Source: Sipunculus nudus (taxonomy: Eukaryota > Annelida > Sipuncula > Golfingiida > Sipunculidae). Taken from it: a DNA stretch of 64,000 nt. Under the pieces are notes generated by a model that saw only the letters and a program-made list of their open reading frames with translations, had not been told where the DNA came from and did no database searches. Both the position numbers and the translations under genes were made by a program. The DNA lies in the NCBI GenBank assembly GCA_026874595.1, contig CM049306.1, positions 81,866,142 to 81,930,141 on the forward strand. Direction: 5' to 3'. This document shows, piece by piece, positions 59,302-64,000 of the stretch. Each line of letters opens with the position of its first letter. Position 1 is the stretch's first letter.

Positions 59302-61800
59302 ACGAGGTCCTTGAGCATGATAACCACTCTCTACTTTGACAGACATACCAGAGTTCCCTTAAACAAGAGATCCATACACAGTGGTACTGTTTCACAGGAA
59401 GCACTGCTTTCTCTTGGTCCTGTACCAGCTCTCCTAGCACAGTGCTGTAACAGCCTGTGCATGTTATGCTACAAAGTCTAAATCCCTCACACATGTGACC
59501 TGAGCTCTGATCTCCCAACAGCCAAATACTAGCAATTAACAGCTGCTCTATATTTGGACAAAGGTTGAACAGGCCGACCAACAAATTATAACCAAGCTCA
59601 TACGTAATGAGCCCCAGGTACTTTCAAATATTGGTGAAGCAATATATCTAACAACTTCACCCAGCAAACTTCATGGAACTGGAAACACTCACTCATTGTG
59701 GGGTTACTGTGTGCATTAGTCATATATCAGGTGATATTGGTCTTGACATATAACCATCAAACAACTTTCAGTTTGTCAGCATCATGCTGGTTGTTATTAA
59801 TAACACTGTAAATTTTAATATTACTGTCCAGACATGACCATTCCTCACCAAGGTCTGGCTTCATGATAGCTACCAGTTTTGGAAATCACACAGATCAAAA
59901 CTTTGAAGATACAGAGCAACAGTTAAACAACCAATTTGGGAAAGTCTAGTGCTGGTTTAATTAGTGATTCATGAGGTTTTAAATTTACAATATTTATGAA
60001 AGTAAAAATTATTATAAAACAATTTAGTTTTTCCATGATGAAAGCATTTGATATAAAAGGGTTGCATGTATATTACACCAGACTAAAATTCCTAGTTGAC
60101 TGCAGTTGAAGACTTACAAGCCGGTCTGCTGGATTGGAAATACAATTTATGAAAACTCTCCTAATGTGCACTGTATACTGCAGACCCTTGAGGTGGTCCC
60201 ATGAGATGTATAAGCAGGAATGTAACCTTTGTTATATAATCACATATCTATAAAGGACAACACTCAGATCTACCAATGTCCATAACTTGGAAGATCTACT
60301 GTAGTTCTAATTCCGGGGAATATGCTGTGCGTAAATTGCTGTTCATATATATACACTTTACACACAAGACCACATAAAAAAAACAAATTGTTCAATAAAC
60401 TTTAAAACAAACAAGACAAATTTCTTTTTTTTCTTTAAATTTAAAAGTCAAGACAAATTATATGGAAATATGTAAAAAAAATTGGCAAAGAGCACTAAAA
60501 AGTGCTTCAGATTTGAAATGATGCTTTTGAGCAACACATAATTTTTACCATTTCCTGTACCTTTATGAATATTTTGAAGGTATAGGAGCAAGGGCATTAA
60601 TTGGCAAAAATACCAAAGACTTGGCGCTCAATCACAGAAAAAAATATATTTCAAACTGATATATGCGAAAAACTGGAGTAAATCTGTAGATTTTACTTTT
60701 TTGTGTAAATTAATTATGAATATTTCATCTAAAGGCACTGGAGAAGAGTCTCCTATCAAGGTCAATAAGTTTTTTTTTAATATTTCTGAAAATGAAATGC
60801 AGTTAAGGCAGGTTTACATTGTTAATTCACTTTAGATGAGCTGACCTGGCATTTATATTGATTCTAGGAACAATATGATTAAATATTGCTTACCAAACCT
60901 TGAAAAGATGACCACAGACATCATAAATTTGCAGTATTCATTAAATTTTGAACTGTTACTGTAAGCAAATAAATATCTGTGCAAGCAAGGCATGCAATAT
61001 AAAAATTAATACTAAAGACAGATAAAGAAAAGATTCTAATGCAATCATAAATTAGCAATCATATAATGTAACCATAAAATGAAATCATAATTATAGACTA
61101 AAAGCTTTGGCTAATCATACACATGTAAATACAAAAGAATGTCTTAATCAGATATTTGTACAACATTGAAGTCTGACAAAGATCTAAATTTTTGTTATAC
61201 TGCTGTATTTAAAGCTTATAGGTTCTGTTCTGGTGCAATCATGAAAATGAAACCCTTGTGAAAATGTTCAAAATGTAGAAAAAAATGTGAAATTTCAGCC
61301 TTCAGGATATAAAGTTATATGCTGTAATACGGTATGTAATATAACTTTCGTGTAATGTAATATAACATTGTTTTTACTATGTGATTTTGACTGTTCATGG
61401 CGATGATAAATTTTATATTGGTCAATTTGGTTTAAACTCTAATTTAGATAAATTTGTCTTATCATTCAGTTTTCTGCAAGGTTAGAGTCAAAGACATAAT
61501 CTTCAGTTCTGAACATTGGCAGAATACGTCAAGAAACATCTGGACCGGAAATATTTATAATTATTTCCGGCTCAGAGGTGTAAAATCAAAGCATAAAAAA
61601 GATGACATGGAAACTGGATTGGATGTCATGGGATCTTGAACTGATCATAAAAGGCGGTCCTCCGTTTCGTTGTGTTTATGGTACATGTGATGAAACACCA
61701 CGAAACACCCACTGAACTTGAAATTTGAGCCAAAAAGTAACACCAGTCAATGAATAACTATCTGTTGAATATATCAATGCAATATTGTATCATAAATTTA
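59302..61800. other. Upstream region, no feature recognised
   Basis: Ordinary AT-rich sequence. Confidence 0.4.
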
Positions 61801-62200
61801 TGACATAAAGATAAATGAGTATTTTGTGTCATAGTCAGTTCACCAGCGGACACGACAGTAAGTTTTGCTGGCTATGGCATTACCCCATAGTGGCGCAGTT
61901 CAAAATCAAGCTAAGCACCTGTCAGGTTTGTTGCGGATCCACAACTGTGATACGATCACACGTTGTTGACGGAGAGGAGCAGAGCGGATCGGAATCACAC
62001 GTCTTGGGCCAAGACAACTGTCAGGTGTACAAAACACACTTGCTTTCTTTCATTTTACAAAGTATTGGCACAGTACTACATTGGTATGGTCAACAGATGA
62101 TAACTGATATCAGTGTTTTGAGTGTTTGGGGGGACCCTCATAAAAGGTGTTCAAGACAGGAACAGTATTGTAAACATTAATATGTAGATACAGGCTGAGG
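61801..62200 (+). other. CpG-richer block with a 121-codon plus-strand frame
   Basis: A frame from 61815 to 62180 is open on the plus strand and the first part carries several CpGs. A donor-like GACA|GTAAGTTTTG occurs at 61856-61859 after only about 15 codons. I recognise no domain. It may be the start of a divergent transcript or chance. Confidence 0.25.
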
Positions 62201-62519
62201 TTGAAGAATGTAATATCTTGTAGAACAGTAGAAATGTGGTCACATACCAGCATACTGATGTAGACCTAATGAGAAATGTTTTGGATCATGATAAACTGAC
62301 AGTGATATTGTGATAACCAGAGCGAAGAGAATACGAAATATTCATTTTTACAGAAGGGCAGCGGGTCTTTTCGGACATTAACTTAATATAAGATGATTAA
62401 CTAGGACAGTCTACAAAAAAACCCTTTTCAAATCTTAGCAAATTATAAAACTGATAAAGATACATATTTTGCAGGAATACTGAATACAACTGGTCCTATC
62501 ACCAAGATATAACGCTGAA

Positions 62520-62720
62520 CTGGGGCAGCATCAACACAGCGAACAAGAAAACGTGCAGGCGATCTCGCTGATCAAGCGATCGTCTGCTCAACATTACCAG
62601 CCAAAACACGCTTTTGTTGGGCAGGAATTTAACATAAACATCATATGATACCAATCAACTTACTGTGTAACTGCTGGCCGCCGAATCCAGCCTGCTAGCT
62701 TATCGTGGACCCGCATGCTT
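62520..62720 (-). promoter_or_regulatory. CpG-rich candidate distal promoter and 5'UTR exon
   Basis: This patch is CpG-richer than most of the window. On the minus strand it ends GTTACACA|GTAAGTTG (exon edge 62664). ATGs upstream of the donor either stop within a dozen codons or end in the wrong phase for the shared FRMD4 exon, so if used it would be an untranslated first exon with initiation at MAEGRK. Inference only. Confidence 0.3.
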
Positions 62721-64000
62721 CATTGTACATGTTTGGATTTGTTTTCAAATAAAGCCGAAAATGAGCAATATCTACAAATTGGACAAACAGGGTCACTGAA
62801 ATAATGGGATCACTGATTTGCGTTGCGCTGTTCCTTGATCAGCGTGAGCATGATTTCCGGTGTGATAGCATTCATTACATTAGGACCAAATAACATGCAT
62901 ACGCGCTTTTGGTTTAAATTGTAAAGGGAATACAAAAATAGGGTCAACTGAATCATTGCGATGGGGCTTACTAATTTCTTTACTTTGACAATAAATTCAC
63001 TTGTAATAATTGCCTTTTCCAACGTTTACCAACGTTTACTCTTATCATAATTTAATGGCTCCAGTTTTCAGGTTTAATCAGATACTAATACATAAATCTA
63101 TTAAAATAATATTATTATTGCCAATATAGGATTCTAATATTGAGATATTAGCGATTCAACAATTCACAAAAATGACTTATTTGTGATATTATTTGTCAGT
63201 AGTTGTGTAAAAGACATAAAGATTTCTCATATTTCGTAACAAGCATCTAAAAACATGAAAAGATAAAATGTCGGGTAATCACACAGGTGGCGCCATCTGC
63301 TGGACACGGCTTTACTCAAAAATCGAGAGGAATGTGAACGCAAGAGTTATTGAAACAATTCAAAGCTCACCAACTGAAAAATATCAGTGGTCCTAACTAA
63401 AATTTGGTGTCGTTTGTTTTTCCAATCTCGATACTACAAAGTATAACTGCTAATTTGTTCACTGAATGAGAGAGAAAGAAGATATGGTTAGCCACAGAAT
63501 GCAATGGATGTATTTGTATTTTAACGTATTTTATTCATTAGGATATCTTTTAACGATAACATATACAAATTTAACGTGTGAGGCTCATGAACCTTCGTGA
63601 ACATCATTGGACGACGCACAGTAGGTAGTTAGTCTTTCTCTCCCCAGATGGTGCATCTGTCTAAGTGGATGGAGACATATATTATCTGAAGATATTGTTA
63701 CAATTAAATTTTGAGACCGATTCTGTGTTCTGGCTGAAACGCAAATTACTTAGTTTAAAAAAATTCATAAATGGACACAGGGAATTTATTGTGGGACTGA
63801 TATCAAAATTGCAGCAGAGATAATATTATTATATCCTACATTTGATGATATGTTTGAATTCTTTTCTGGCCATATCTTCTGATTTACTACACGCTGTGCC
63901 TATGTATGCAAGTGTAAGTGTGAACTCAAACAAGAATCTTCAAGTGAAGCTGGCATACGCGTGACTGTTGGTCAGATATTGAAGGGTATCGTCAAGCGGA
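62721..64000. other. Right edge, no gene supported
   Basis: AT-rich sequence with a CTCF-like site at 63284. No exon recognised. Confidence 0.4.
63284..63303 (-). promoter_or_regulatory. CTCF-like motif (strong, minus strand)
   Basis: The minus strand reads CCAGCAGATGGCGCCACCTG, an excellent match to the CTCF core CCAGCAGRTGGCGC. It lies about 0.6 kb beyond the CpG-rich block at 62.5-62.7 kb. Confidence 0.55.

Overview
This window reads as animal genomic DNA that is mostly intron. It is AT-rich, holds no long open reading frame, and its only clear protein-coding signal is a set of short, phase-compatible exons on the minus strand. The repeats suggest a mollusc, probably a bivalve: three long elements ending in a GGAC/ACGG tetranucleotide run plus a terminal hairpin look like the 'pearl' (Helentron-associated) elements known from bivalves, and there are also pogo-like, hAT-like and TTAA-type non-autonomous transposons and tRNA-derived SINEs. 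The taxon is an inference from repeat style and exon similarity.  The gene is the 5' part of an FRMD4A/FRMD4B orthologue (FERM-domain scaffold). Five coding exons, read right to left, are at 28474-28539, 18038-18132, 9106-9198, 2563-2647 and 1562-1641. All have AG acceptors and GT donors and joining phases, and together give about 139 residues of continuous FERM N-lobe (F1) and early F2 sequence that follows vertebrate FRMD4A/B without a gap. The gene continues off the left edge. Introns are about 10.3, 8.8, 6.5 and 0.9 kb.  Upstream of the shared exon (28.5-64 kb) I find several ATG-containing reading frames that end exactly at a GT donor in phase 0, the phase needed to enter the shared exon: near 32.1, 41.6, 54.6 and 59.2 kb, plus one that starts inside a transposon at 44.6-44.8 kb. 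A CpG-rich block at 62.5-62.7 kb ends in a donor but is out of phase and could be a 5'UTR exon. Together these look like a series of alternative first exons or promoters. No transcript evidence is available here.  Layout: 1-5.3 kb holds the last two visible exons and pearl-like element C; 5.5 kb a small pogo-like MITE; 9.1 kb an exon beside a hAT-like MITE; 12.6-14.3 kb a 40-bp minisatellite; 16 kb a SINE; 18 kb an exon with two CTCF-like motifs; 19.6-26.8 kb two pearl-like elements (A, B) separated by a 21-bp minisatellite; 28.5 kb the shared start exon; 28.5-64 kb a long 5' region with SINEs, a 1.4-kb TA-flanked CpG-rich transposon at 44.6-46.0 kb, two inverted copies of a TTAA element (35.5 and 47.5 kb), candidate first exons and scattered CTCF-like motifs.
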